Shown: positions 29,960-44,164 of the stretch, piece after piece
How positions within the stretch are numbered: position 1 is the first letter of the stretch
How the letters are laid out: each line of letters opens with the position of its first letter
DNA from: Spinacia oleracea
Taxonomy: Eukaryota > Streptophyta > Magnoliopsida > Caryophyllales > Amaranthaceae
Direction: 5' to 3'
DNA: 64,000 bases
Assembly (NCBI RefSeq): GCF_020520425.1
Contig: NC_079492.1
Location: 141,984,361-142,048,360, forward strand
The notes under the pieces: generated by a model
What the model was told of the DNA's origin: nothing
Seen by the model: the letters and a program-made list of their open reading frames with translations, nothing else
The model's database searches: none
Program-made: the position numbers and the translations under genes

Positions 29960-31203
29960 TACAAACTCTAACACAACTTTCTCCTTCCCTCGTCCTTCTC
30001 GTCTCTCCCCAGGGTTACAAAAATTAAGGTTTCTTATGCCGGAAATAGTCAAAAATCTCCATAAAACTTTAAATACTCCATCAACTAGCTAGCTACAGCA
30101 TAAAAAGCAGTCAAAGATTGCAAATGCGATTGAGATAAGATAATATGGTACCATCATATTAAAAAGTTGAGATAATTGGAGACTTGGAGCATAAATCACA
30201 CCACTCGGATTATATAATTAGTCGAGAATACTACTTAATTTCGCACTAACTATCATTATAAGGTACTAGACAATATTCCAACTTACTTGGGACTGAATCT
30301 TTTACTTCATTCTTTATCCTTAAAACCAACCATTTTTACATTTATTTCTTTTTCTTTCTAGAAACCATTTTTTATTTAACCAAACACTACACACCTATGT
30401 TGTACGGACGTGATTAATAATAGTAGTACGAGATTAGAGTAATTATTTAACAACTTAGTTAATTAGTGATTAAAATACCATGAGAAACAGCATATACGTG
30501 TACTCTTTTAACTAATTTATACAACACTAATGTTCTTTAGTGAGGGTGAAGCTAAGGACTCGATCAATTAGGATGTACATCGTTACTCGTGTTTTTTTTT
30601 TTATTTTTAATTTCACTTTTTATTAAAACGAGTGTACGATGCAAGTATACAAGTTGTCCAGGTTCTAAGGCGTTTAGTACCAGATGGAGTGCATCACAAA
30701 TTTGTTTTTCCAAAAAGAAGATTCATATCTTGGTCATCACAATTTTGGTCTCCCTATTTTACCTTGGCATAAACAATCAAACATGGCTTTGGCTCTAGCT
30801 TGGAATTCCATGGCCTTTAAATCTTTAATAATCAGGCACAAAATATGCTGAGATTCACTATCATTATGATTTGTTTGGTTGCGAGGAAAGTCATTTTTTA
30901 ATGTAGTTTTAACCTTCTTATTTTCCATTTTCTATTTGGTATTGAACATAACCGGTTTTTTCGATGTATATATTTTTTTGTTAATTAAAAAGTCATCACT
31001 TTTTCATGTAATAGAGAAGAAGAAAAATCAAAATTTTGAATCAACGATAAGATAAGTATGGAGTTTACCCTAATTGTTCAACTTAAGTTGGAATGCAAAA
31101 GTAACAAAAGTGAAAGAAAAGACAAGATAGTTTAATTTAAATGAAGCACGACGAGAGAAGAAAAGGTGAACATAAATTCTTATTTACAATGGGTGTACAA
31201 GAA

Positions 31204-31482
31204 AAGGTGAACTCAAAATGCTTAAAAGTTAAGCATATATGTAAAAGTTATCTATTTTTCAGTGATAAATTTTTTCATTTTAGTAAAACTTATTTCTTCA
31301 AAAATAATGTATAAAATTAATCATTTAACCATTTAAAATATTTATCTATCAATTTTTTTTACTAATATAAAAGTTAATCAAAACTAGGTTAAAGTTACAA
31401 AAAAAAATGGTTAAAGTTATCTTGGTGTACAATAAATTTATTGTACACCTTGTGCGCACAAGACCTTTTGAAAGGTGAATCA
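31204..31482 (+). repeat. Dispersed repeat with 26-bp palindrome
   Basis: A perfect 26-bp palindrome at 31424-31449 (GGTGTACAATAAA and its mirror) is followed by TTGTGCGCACAAGACCTTTTG. Relatives lie at about 13889-14125 (inverted) and 43600-43905 (direct). Confidence 0.75.
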
Positions 31483-32219
31483 TGAATGTTCTAAAAATAG
31501 AAATACAACAGGAAGAGGACACGCGGTATCATGATGCGTAAGTTACTCTATTCTAAAATATTACTCCGTAGTATAGATTTTCTTGATTATCATTTCCAAA
31601 AATAGGATTTAAAAAAAAAAAAAATTACAGAACAAATGACAAATTATCATATGAAGGATCACACATTGAAAATTATAGGTGCACCATCAACTCACACATC
31701 GAGGGGTTGTTTACATTATGAATAAAAAATACCAAATTCGAGCTAATATATGTATCTATCACTTATTTCCTCAGAAAATCTCAACTTCCAGTCTTGGAGG
31801 TACGGAGTAATAGTATGATATAAAAGTATCTACCACTTCAAACTTTTCACAATTCACAATTCACAATTCACAATTTCATTGCGAATTAGCCCAAGCCAGA
31901 GAAGGGTTCGGCTCGGGCTAACCGCTAAGCGTGTGATAAAAGATAGTTTGACAAATTTAAAGGAGTAACATAACGTAAGAAAACAACCATAATCATAAAT
32001 ATTCCTGAGAAGAGAACTAAAAAGGGATTCCTGTGTTGGAACCGCACTAACTGAAAGCCTGAAACCAACATGAGAAGTAATCAAGCAGAACTCTGGGTTC
32101 CTACAGTGAAGTCAAATGATCTTAAACCACAAGGACCATATCACAGGCGTGAAGGAGAAAGCTGTCTTTTCAACAAAGATGTCAGAAAATTATAATGTAT
32201 AATTTTCCAACTTGACATT

Positions 32220-32612
32220 ACTAGATTATTTATAACAATACCTCATCTTTTTATACAATAATCAGTTACAAACTTACATACATGCCTGAAGCCTGAAAGA
32301 CCACAGCAAAAGAAAAGGACCAGCTCTGAGAAACTGATTTCAGCTAAAACAAGCACTACGAACCCATTGCAACGCTCGTTCTTTACAAAAATTTTAATTG
32401 ACCAAGATCACCCTATGATATTGATGATAAATAACCCTATCTAACAAAAAATTTCCATATTTCTTGAGTAATATGGAAAAATCAACAAGCCAAAACAAAA
32501 AAAAGGAGGGAGAATAATAAGAGGTTATAAATAAAGGAAATCATTCTACCTAAACCAACTATACAAATCATAAGCTTCTGTTGTCCATACTTGAGTATAT
32601 ACGAGGCAGAAA
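32220..32612 (-). other. Probable 3' UTR of the kinesin gene
   Basis: The sequence follows the kinesin TGA stop at 32613-32615. It is T-rich on the gene strand, with AATAA-like A/T signals near 32230-32250 and no competing reading frame. The 3' end is inferred. Confidence 0.35.
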
Positions 32613-35600
32613 TCAGTGATCTACATTCAGCCTCTTGAGCTCAGATAGGAAAGTGGGACTAGAAGCAAGTGTGCGGCGTGCAAGACTCCTAATGTCATCG
32701 CGAGAACAATCACGTGATATACGAACAAGTTCCCACAGGGCACCCCCACTAATCATGTCTGTTGCGTTTGCCTCTGAGTAATGGGATTAAATGAATGGTA
32801 AATAACACGCATGATGAGGTATCACAGGGGAAAAAAAGTTTGAGGTATATAGGAAGCACATACCATGTTGAGCAAGGTGGCAGAGTGCCAGTTCAATGTG
32901 CCGCCGGATTGAAGACGCTTCATTGTTGGCATTCTGTACAATCCAAGGGAGTGCACCGTCCTGAATCAGCAAAGATCTTCCGGTTCTATATCCTGTTATT
33001 CAGAGGACATTGTTCATGGTAGATTATTCAAAAATTACAGGCTCATACTATTTTCCTACAATGCATTCCATCAAAATTGCATAATATTATAATTGTTTTT
33101 TAAGATCCTAAAATCAACCCCCATAGAAAAACTACGTTTGTTAATATTAAGCAGAAACAATAATAAAAAGCAGCAAGCAATTGTGGTCTGGTCCAAAATT
33201 TGAAGTGAAATTAGACACTAAATGTGCTCATCCCTTCATGCCTTTGGTCTGTATGGAAAATAAAGGAAACACAGAGAAACAGAACACAACAAAAGTAACC
33301 TATAGTATCTAAGGAAGCCTAAAATCTCAAATCCATACTCCAACCATGAATGTAAACCCATACTTGTGGTTTCTTCAAGCTGGCATTATTCAGGATAAGG
33401 AAATGTGCAAGTCAAAGTAAAAAGTGCAAAAACACAGAAGAAAACAACTTAAGGAACCAACCCTATTGTATTCATCAATGACAAAAAAATTAAAGTTCCT
33501 GAATTGACCAGAAAGAATATGTTCAGGTTGGTATTCCACAAAATCAACCCAATAGATTTCGGGTTTTTACTGTTGAACATCCTAGAGACCTAAGTAGTTG
33601 ATATTATCTCAGCTAAGCCAACCCAAATAGTCTCAACCCGCTAGAAACCTTAAGTAGTTAACATCACAATCCAGCCATGCCAACCCAAATAGTAGGGCAT
33701 GTAATTGGGTTGATGCCTTGCGTATTCATTTCTCATTTATCATACGGCTAACCAGGCATGACAGGTAGATGTTCAATATTTAAAATTGATAATTACCTTG
33801 AGATGATGCCCTGGATTCACATTTTGCAAAGTTTGCAATCCCACGAGCAACTTGTGCAAGGACATCTGGGTGTCCAAATCTGACCATCCCCAGTAAAGCC
33901 TTGATACCACCTTCACCTCTGAGCTTTGCCTGTAGTTTGTCTGATAGAAATATGGTCAGATATTTTCTACCCATGTCCTTGCCAAAACTTCAAAATAACA
34001 AATAACTAAAAAGTTAAGAGGAAACAAATAGTAGTTTGGTAGGACAAGTTCATGATATCATACAAGACCTATAAAGATTTAGCAATAGCAAACAATTCAT
34101 ACTATTTAGCATTATTCATTTAGTTGGTATACTGAAAGACAAATTTAATAGGAAGATAACCATAAGATCTTTTTTCTTTCAACAGCCTTTTATAGTTTCA
34201 AGATTAAATGAAACTAGCACAAGCGCACAATGGCTGCAACTATGTAAACCAAATACAACTCAGATCTTTGATGATCCGACCTTTAAGAAAGAAGATATAG
34301 GGGCATGTATACCTACCAAAAGTAAATCATCTTCAACATCACATTATGATAAAGACGAGATACCCTTGAATCATAAAGTAAAACAGTATAAAACCACCCC
34401 GTGTTGATTATAGTCAGCACGTTGGAGCGGTTGACTAAGAAAAAAAGGTCCAATATTAAATGACAGCATTGACTAGCTCAATATGGACATGGCTCGTGAT
34501 GAACTGTAATTCAGGCAATAAGTAATGCTGTATTGACATCAAAACTTGATATGTTATTGACATGCTGAAACTACAGTTGAAACTGCTTCACATCAACATC
34601 TAACCCCCAATGTCCTTCAGTACAAGAAGAAAAAACAATAAATCTCAATTAAGACACTTCAGAACTCAAACGTTTATGAAATTCATGGTTTACCATTGCC
34701 ACAAAGATTAGCAACTGCTCCAGCAATCATGCGAAGGGTTTGGGGATCCTCTGCATTAGTAGCAGTTACTGATAGTAAACCGACACCTCCTTGGGCCATT
34801 ATCAGCTCTTGGTTGGTTTCTGAAGTGACAAGAAAAGAGCAACTTAATAGCATAAAAAGGAAAAGATAATGGAAGAATGCCAGGAAAAGAGTTAGCCAAA
34901 CTCACCATTCATTGCTAAATTTGCAATAGCACCAGCAGCAACTCGATGTATGGTCTCATCCTCCGAGCTTCTTAGAAGATTCAGCAAGGAAGTAAGCCCA
35001 CCTGCCTCTACAATCTTCTCCTGATTTGTTTCTGCAAGATCATAGAGAGTCAAATCATGAAGTTTTCTAACAATGTAGGTGGAAAAATTGATATATTCCT
35101 TAGCTGATTCAATTAACAACGGGAGCCCTTTACCTTCTGCAGCCAAATTTGCAACAACTTTCACAGCATGAATTCTAATGTCAGCATCGTCTGCTTCAAG
35201 CAACGACAATATCTTCTGCAAACCAACTGTAAGGAGACTAATTCTTGTTAGAACAAAACAGAGCAAGAAACAAGCTGTATATGATAAACCAAGGGAAATT
35301 CACGTAATGGGTTCTTACCTTGCTCAAAGAGCTTGGCTATTGAACTCTTATCTTCATTTCCTGCATCATCTATTTGTGGCCGAACTTGTGACACTTGAGT
35401 ATCAACATCAACATGAACTTCAGATGTCCTATTGTCAAGTCTTTCTCTACTCTATACAACCAAAAGCAAATTCTTTTTAGGTCCAAAATGGTACATCCCC
35501 AAATTATGATGCAGTAGAGATTCGGCAAATCATTCAAGTTCTAGACAAGCTTCTGGAACCCAAAAGTCTAACTGATGATAGCACAGGGCACTGAAATGCA

Positions 35601-38600
35601 TTGCTTTGATATCCATGTTATTGCTTGTCCAAGTATCTAACTTTCTTTTTGGACTGAAAGTTCATTAGATTATGAGGCAATTAGAAACAAAAGGACCATG
35701 CCTCCGGTTGTTCCTCAAGGTTCATACTTTATGCAATACAAAAAAGTTATTGCATGTAGTATGAAAAGAAGGCAAAAATAACCCTTAACCAAGGCCAAAA
35801 ATACGAAACTATCAGCTTTTAGCATAAAATGGAAATCCATGCCAAGACTAGCACAGTAGCACCAGCGCCATGGAAGAAGATAATACACAGTACTGTTAAC
35901 TCCAGATGCAGTGGTGAAATGAAAGAGGGAATTGTTGTCTGAAGCCTTGCCTAAGATATTCAAGATTGGTAGATAGTTTCCAGGCTTTCTAAAGAATATT
36001 AATAGTAATAGCAACTAGAAAATATCACATGAGATAGAGGGAACTTCTAGATCTAGATTGGTTGAATAAAGAAAAACAACTCAAGCTAAAGACTTTTCAT
36101 CATCAAACAACAAAAAGGGCCTCGACAGAAGCACACGGAAAAATAGGAGACAAGCAATGATAACAGATTTTAACTCTTAAGCACAAAGATCCTTTACATT
36201 AGGGAACAAAAGCTACCATACGTCACCCCGTTTCTAAAGATGGAAATATACTAAGCAAATAGACTACATAGTCTCTTACTAATTTCACTTGTGGTCTGGC
36301 CCTACAGTGCATGTTTTCTATAATTGTCAAAGACTGAAAAGAGCACCGTACCTCATCAGCTTCAAAGCTTAACTGCAACAATTGCCCTTGCAGCATAGCT
36401 ATCTCACGCTCAAGTTTCTCCCTTTGATAGGCCTCATCCTTCAACATCTGATGAAGCTTCAACATTTCAGAATTTGCAGCTGCCTGAACATGAAGAATAT
36501 AGTCAGTCTAGAAGTCAAAAACAGGCAATGGAAGAAAATACAAGACATAAGGTGGCAATTTCAATTGAAGTGACATACCTCTTGTTTCTTTGATTGCACG
36601 AGCTGAGTTTTAAGATTGGCTGCCTCCTGTTCAGCAGCCTTCTTCAGAAGCTTTTCATTCTGAAGTAACCTTTTCACCTCAGCAAGTTCTTCAGCAGCAG
36701 GCACCTGAAATGCCCATTAAATAAGCATTAGAAATGCTCATTACTGCAAGAGTAAAACAATAACTTTGGTTTGTGGATAACGTGAACTTAAACATGGATA
36801 CCTCTCTCGTAGATGATTTGTCAGACAAATCGTGCTTGGCACCTGATGTACTGGCTTCATTACTTTGCTTTCGCTGATTGATTGCCCATTGCTCCTCAAG
36901 CTTTTTTACTGCCTCCATATAGTCTTTCTGGTATTTCTGTCTCTCTTTCTAGAAAAGGAAATTACATCAGTAACTTGGATTTAGAAACAAGTAGATACAA
37001 GTCAACCATTATATCAACTTCAGCATAGTTTGGCTGTTTACACCACAGAACTGTAGTAAAGCCATAACAGTGTACAACAGAACAACCGCACCCAATGTGG
37101 ATAACCAGCCAGCCAGAGTAGTGCAAGGGTAGAATAAAAAAAAGATACGAAGTATGAATTATTGATAGACTGTGCTTTCAGAGTTTATCCTCTAAGGTGG
37201 CTTCCTCCACACCACTCAGATTGAGGCCCCACCCTAGAGAAGTTGGGTTTTTTTTCCTGACCCCACCACCTCAGAAAATGCTTGGATCATACAGATCACA
37301 AATTCACGAGGCCCCCTAATTACCCTGCCCATGCCTATGCAAATTTCACTATTCAATTAATCTTACAAACATGTCTTAAAAGCTCAAAAAAAGGGATATG
37401 GATTTGATATCCTGACTCAACATACCAACTTTTCACATAGACAATTCAATTTTCCTGAACCACATATTGATAGAGAAATAAATACTACGTAAAATGGAGA
37501 AAAACGCAACGAAAGAATTGTGCAATGCTAAAGACAAGGATTTTAACAAGAACTGCCAAACAAGTCAACGTGAATATCTATTAATGAATGTAAAACATGC
37601 GAGGCACAATCACACATCTTTTAAAAGTGGGAGGTGTTTTCTTAATGTGATGTTCCCCTGTCAAATTTAAGTGTCCATGTGCCTAGCATGTGGCCTAGGT
37701 AAGTAGACCCAGGTAAGTAGACTCAATCGCCCAAAATAATACAAGCAGAATGCAAAATAGCACTTAAAACTCCCAACTGGACACGACCAACTTCAAATAT
37801 TATCATACTTGCTAGTGTTGCTAGTACCAAAAACTTACATGCTCGTACATATAGCAGGAAGAGAAAATAGCAAATAAGTTTACAAATCAGTGTCTTTTGC
37901 TACTTTGACGAATATTACTTTACAGCTCCAGGCTGGCTCATTACTTAGCATCTCTGATTGGCAGAGCACCCCCGAATAATGTAGGAAAAGAGGTGAGGAG
38001 AAGAACTAGAATATTATGTAGCGAACGGTAAAAAATAGCTTAAAGGGAAACAAAAAAAGGTAGATAAGCAAACAAGTAGGAGTCAACTTAATCACTGTTT
38101 TCCAAAAAAAAGTGGCAGGCCCTTATTACTTTTCATAAGCAAATGGAAACAAATACATCCAATAAGTCAATAACAAATAAAAATAAATTACTTTTCAGGG
38201 TTCTGCCTAAACATATCCTAAAATATCAATAAAATAAATCTCAATACTGGCACAATAACAGGAGAAGAAAAAACAGGACATCAGCACAATCAAAATCAAT
38301 AGAAACATGCACATTTCTGAATTTGACTTGATTTCTCACATAGTAATTTTATCAGAAATTGATTGTATATAACTAACTATACACTGTATGTAAACCAATT
38401 TACCTCCAAAGCATCAGCATACTTTCTTTCAGCATCAGATACACGATTTTGTGCCTCTGTGTCTATCTCATCAATCCTGTCCTGGAATGCCTTTTGTAGC
38501 CTTTCACTTTCTGCCATTAGTTTGTCTAGTTGTATGTCAAGTTTTCTTGACAAACTTTTGTAATCAAATTCCTCCTTTATTTTCAACATGTTTTCCACCT

Positions 38601-41600
38601 TCATAGCCTGTAAAGTAATATGATCCTATCATCATGTGTTGATGAAATCAAATAGACTAATAGCCATAGCTAGATGCTTGAAATTGACACTAACCAGGAC
38701 ATAATATCAATCAGTGGACCCACATGTAATTCAAAACAGATATACCATCTTGTAAAATATACTCTTTCCTAAAAGGAGTAAATTTTCACCAATAAAGGAC
38801 AAATTATTTTTTACCACCTAAAAAAATCGAAAAATTATTTTTTACCACCTAAAAAATTAAAACTTGTATTTTACCACCTAAAAAAAATTAAAAGTTGTTT
38901 TTTACCACCTGAAAACAGAAAAAAGATGAAATCGTTATGTGGGGCTTACTAATTCAATTTCCCTCCAATTTTATACACTTCCTCTGCGATTTTCTGTAAC
39001 TCCTTCACCCTCCTCTCTTCATTTCCATTGAATTTTGGTAATTTTGTAAATTAATAAGAGAAAAAAATCATGTGAATTCATAAAAAAAAATGAAGTAGGA
39101 GAAGAGAATGGACGAATGGTGCTAAATACATGAAATCGTGGAAGAAGAGAAAATATTAGATATATTACCGTTATTGTGGCCCTCCACATAACGGTTTCAT
39201 CTATTTTTAGGTGGTAAAAAACAAGTTTTAAATTTTTTAGGTGGTAGATACAAGTTTTAGTTTTTGAGGTGGTAAAAAACAATTTTTCGATTTTTTTAGG
39301 TGGTAAGAAACAATTTGTCCTAAAATAAATACTGGAAAAAACTGATGGGCATGATTCTGTTTTCATGAATACCATATGACAGAATACAAAAGAGAGTCTG
39401 ATTTATCCAATATAGAGGTTAAGGTAAGCAAAGGGTTTGCTACTCACCCTTTGACCAAACATTATGGTGCTTGCTGTTTCACCTCGGTGGCGCGTGGATG
39501 GCCCAATTGTAACAACCAATGATGTTCTTGCAGTGCCTATAGCAGAGAAGTAGACTCAGAAACACGTTCTAGTTTATCTTTATCGGTTGGTGACGCGAAT
39601 TAAATCATACAAGAATTACATGAAAAATCTTCCAAAGCGCAAGATGCTGCCTAGTAGATTGAAAAGGAATCAAACAAGAAAAAACAAGAGCACAGCTGAC
39701 CTCCAAATGAATCTCGAAGTAACCGAGTAAGCTTTGAATCACGAACTGGAACATGTGCACTATTTTCTGCAAGAGCATTAATGCACTTGCCTAACGCACT
39801 TAATGAGAGATTAATAGATTTAGCTTCCTCAAGGGCATGGCCATCACTTCCTGGAAAATAAGAAGCAAGGAAAACCTAGGGCGTTTCAACAAATGAGAGG
39901 AAAACTGACCCTTGGAGCAAAATACGCAACACAAATATAAAACATTGAACCAGGAGAAGTATAACCAATACTGAGCCACTGTGCATCCATAGGTATTAAC
40001 ACAAACATCGAGAACAAGAGAGAAGACTTTTAATGAGAATGCAATCGTAATGTTTTCCTCTTTGATTGGAAAGACTGGCTTGAACTCGAATAAGATAAAA
40101 TTCTCAAAACAGGTTGTATTTTTACTTATTTGACACTAAACACGCAGTCAGAAGCTTTCGAAATACCCTTTTGTTATCAAACATAAATGTTGTATAGAGA
40201 AGCTTCAGAAATACCCTTCAATTAGCCATACATGTTGTGCATAGGATGAGAAAAAGGTAGAAACATATAGGAACACAATGTGGAAACTTTTAAGTTCCAA
40301 TTGACCTCCGAGAGAGTGCTTTAGGATAGGAACAAGCAAGTAAATAAAATAAATAATCCCATCAATAAAGTAATTTAGGCAAGCACCTGACTTGTCAATA
40401 CGCTCAGAGCCTGCAAGGTCAACTACTACAAGTTTTCCCTTCCTCACAACCGGAGGTTTGAGGATTTTAACATGAGAGCTATTTCCATTCTCACTTGGTA
40501 AGGATGAATCCTTTTCCTTGACAGATCTCCGCACATGTACCTACATGAGTGCAACGAACAATTTAAGGTTCAATCCAAGAAAGAGATAGCATCACAATCC
40601 AGAAAGAGAGGTTCAACATCACAATCCAACCAGATTACGAGAAGATAGCATCACAATCCAAGACAGAGAGAGAAAGATTTCATTACCATCAAGATAGCAT
40701 GACTACGAGAAGATTCCGTATTCATCTTGGTATTAGCAGCAAATCGGTGTGCTTCCCCTAATCTCAGCAGCTCTAGGAAGCTCTTTTGATCCTTTATTTC
40801 AACACAACTAGCACCAGGCAGCGAAACATCTCCAGACTTTGGGTCTTCCATGATGGAGATGTTGTCATTACTAGGATTAAGTAAATCCTGTATTGTCTCC
40901 ATGTAAAGCTACAAGGGGTTCATGAGAGAAATGATTTCATGTCATAAGTCATTGAATCAGAGACTTCTTACATGACAAACTTTTTCATGGGATAAAAGTT
41001 TCAAAACAAAGCATATAATATACATTACTTTTACTTAGAGATTTTCACAAACTTTTCCATGGATACAAACCTGGAAATAGGAAATCAATACAGTATCAGT
41101 ATCCAGACGAATACCGGCCAAAATATCCTCCATTGCCCGCACCATAATCCCACGACCAGCTGTGTCTTCCTCTCCAAGTTGTCCTAGTGTGTAAGTTTTG
41201 CCAGTTCCAGTTTGTCCATAAGCCATAATTGTTCCATTATAACCATCCAAAACACTCTGCAGATTATGATAAGATACATAAACATATTAAGTCCTTTGTA
41301 CGGAGTATGATAATTTCCATAGCAGACTTATCACACACGAAAAAATGAAATGAAAAAACTTAAATCATAATGTGTAAATCAGACTTGCAGACACCTCAAC
41401 AGAAAAACCATCAACACCTATCAGTCTAGCAACAAATACTATGCAGCAAGATGGACTGTCTACATATATATGAGGCTGCCAGGCCAGCCTGCCACAGCCA
41501 TTTCATAAGCAATCACTATCAATAAATTCAGTTTCTAACTTGCCTCTAGCATCTGGAGCAGAAGTATTAATTCTTCAGTTGTTTCAGTAATGAACTATGG

Positions 41601-43266
41601 AGAAGAAAGAATACATACCTCAACAACAGGTTTTGCCACAACCTCGTAAACACGTTTTTGAGATGCAAATTCGGTCAGAACCTCATCAAACTCATAAGTA
41701 TCTGAGTCCCAGTTGTTCTTGCGAAGCTTTAATCTTTTGAGCTGCGATACAAAACTCAGTAAACTGACAAAGGCAGATTCTATAGGACAGCAAGAAGAAA
41801 TTGATTCTAGAAAAGCAATAGAACCTCTGGTTGTACTTCTACGCAGTCTGCAAAATCAGCATCTGCAACCAACTCCTCTGTGTTCTTAGGTCGTAATCTC
41901 ACAGCAACTCGTACTCTTCCTAGAACTAGTCAAAACAAAAAGGTAACATTATAGATGTGTTTAGGCACAGATGAAACTTAACTACAGGAGAGGAATCACA
42001 TATTCTGAAGTTTTTATTTCAAGAATATACAGTTTATCTCAACAAACTATACATCATTGAGCCCGTGTGACTCGTCTGGCACTGTGGTACATACTTACAA
42101 TTACCCATTAAGGGCAATGATGTTTGATTGGGGAGCTTTTAACTATGGAAAGTCAAATGTAGATTATCTTTCTCCAACTATTTATCACTTAATCTCACCT
42201 ATACCTTATAATCTGGTAAGAGTGATACCAACTAATGATTATTTTTTTCAAGGGAGGGAGAGAACAAATGTGTAACAACAGAGACGCGCTACCTTGGACA
42301 CTGATATTTTTCTTAACTTATAATCTTGTGTAAATCAAGCAATTTAAGCGTAACATTAAGAACGCATTGCAGCAAAAAGGTAACTTTCAACTATCAAGTA
42401 GCACCTTACACTCTTACAGGCTTGCACTAAGGCTGTATAATTCATAACAAACTTTGAGACAAGACCAAAAGAAGAATTGGGAAATGACGGCAATTGTCAC
42501 ATCATGTAAAATAATTCTCAGAATCATCGTAAGAAGAGAACAACAAGGCATCTATGTAACTATGATTCTTCATTTAGACCCAATAACCAATGTTCGGCCC
42601 CTCGATCCCTTGATATCATGAAAAAAGCAGATGATAGGTCCCATGCTATAGTCCACCACAGCCATTTGATATTTGCCCTCAAGTCAAGTAAATTGGGTGT
42701 ATATCACTTCCATAATCAATGTACAACAACCCAAACAGCAAAAATGCTAAAATTTTCCAAGTCATATGAAACTACAAACAAATTTATCCAACACATAAAT
42801 TAATTCCCAGATAAACAAACAGTTCCTAAATTGGAAACCTAATTGAAACCATATCCAGTCCATTTAAGCCACTGAAACAACAGAATTCGAATCAAATCAA
42901 GTGAAGCCCTAACGGCTAAGTAAGCATTAAGTAAACATTAATTACACCAATGGACACGTGATTAACCCGAACTTAATAAATTGAGGTGAACTACATTGAT
43001 TATCAGCATCACATTTGCAACAATTGAAAAAGTAAACTAAAATGAAAAAGAAAGAACTAACCAGCGGCGTCGTTTTTGGCGGAGGAGAGAGAAGCAGGGG
43101 AGCTCCGGCGAAGTGAAGAAGACGAAGACTTATTAGATTTAAAGGAAGAGGAAGAAGAAAGAGAAGACCTAGGGTTTGAATTGATGGAAGAATTAAGAGT
43201 TTTATTCAAGGAGGATTTGGTAGTTCCATTTCTGGAGTGATTCCAAGTTCCAGTATTGTTCGACAT
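32613..43266 (-). CDS. KIN-U: Armadillo repeat-containing kinesin (KIN-U; ARK2/ARK3-like), 19 exons
   Basis: Exons in order: 43062-43266, 41825-41925, 41619-41741, 41071-41256, 40687-40908, 40387-40540, 39701-39850, 39448-39536, 38404-38607, 36802-36948, 36579-36704, 36352-36483, 35319-35451, 35134-35226, 34906-35031, 34694-34819, 33797-33940, 32864-32992, 32613-32773. All junctions are GT-AG, phases agree, and the total is 2751 nt (916 residues). Ser-rich N-terminus 1-68; kinesin motor about 70-410 with P-loop GQTGTGKT (157-164), switch I NTESSRSH (268-275) and switch II DLAGSE (320-325); neck/coiled coil about 411-650; armadillo repeats about 658-880. This plant-specific family moves on microtubules; Arabidopsis ARK1 acts on microtubule dynamics in root hairs. 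The sequence looks fully functional, with no missing motor residue. Which ARK paralogue it is remains open. Largest introns: 36949-38403 and 41926-43061; the 38608-39447 intron holds a transposon. Confidence 0.96.
38790..39320. mobile_element. Inverted-repeat element in a kinesin intron
   Basis: Left arm about 38790-38945 and right arm about 39175-39320 are inverted copies made of TTTTTTACCACCTAAAAAA-like units, starting AGGACAAATT. The whole element sits in the 38608-39447 intron. A clean target duplication was not seen. A partial relative is at 47590-47700. Confidence 0.75.
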
Positions 43267-43599
43267 TTTTGAAATGATTTGGATACAAACGATGAATTGC
43301 TTTAATATTTGAATTTGTGGGATTGTGATTGTGATTGGAAAAAGGGGTTTTTGAGGAGGAAAAAGGTAGAAAGTTTGGGGAATTCAAAAAGAGAGCTGGA
43401 AATGGAGGAGAGAGAGTGGTGGAGGGGAAGTAATGGAGGGAGGAAGAGAAGAAAAAGAGAGAGGGAGAGTGGACCAAATCGTGTTCCCGGAGTGGGAGTG
43501 CGAGAGAGGGGGGATTATGGTAATGTGCGGCCTCTCCGCACAATTTACTTTCTATGTTAACTACAGGACCTCTAATAAACTATGGAATTATTTAAATAA

Positions 43600-43905
43600 A
43601 GTGTATAATAAATTTTGTATATCGGAATAAGAGTTAATTTAAAATGATTAAAATTTATCCCGTTATATAAAGTACAGGTTATTTATTTATTTAGTGATGA
43701 ATTTTTCGCTTTTATAAAAAATTATTCATTCGAAATCACTAACATTATAAAATAACTATGTATCCTTTTAAAATGTCTATCCATCATAAAAAAAAAAGTT
43801 CTAATATAAAAGTTAATCAAAACATGTTAAAATTATCAAAATTTGGTTAAAAGTTACCCGGTGTATAATAAACATATTGTACACTTAATGCAAGAACTTT
43901 TGTTA
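43600..43905 (+). repeat. Copy of the 31.2-kb dispersed repeat
   Basis: Shares ATATAAAAGTTAATCAAAAC, GGTTAAAAGTTA and ATTGTACAC blocks in the same order as 31204-31482. The palindrome is imperfect here. Confidence 0.6.
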
Positions 43906-44125
43906 TTTTTTTTTTGAGGGAAAATAACTTTTGTTATTCGTTAACCAAGAAATCGGGAGAGATGTTGTAGGTAATGGTCTATTTTTTAAGTTTGGTTTTC
44001 TGATTAACTTGGAAATGAGTTGGATTGCCTCTTGTATGAGGTTATGAACTTATATGATGTACATTTTGATCTTAATATGATTATATAGTCTTTTCAACTA
44101 AAGTGAAACCTTTTCAGATATATGT

Positions 44126-44127
<2 letters not shown>

Positions 44128-44163
<36 letters not shown>
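44128..44163 (+). repeat. Poly-G tract, 36 consecutive G
   Basis: 36 G in a row on the plus strand. Rare in plant DNA; true length is uncertain because such runs are hard to sequence. Confidence 0.9.
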
Positions 44164-44164
<1 letters not shown>

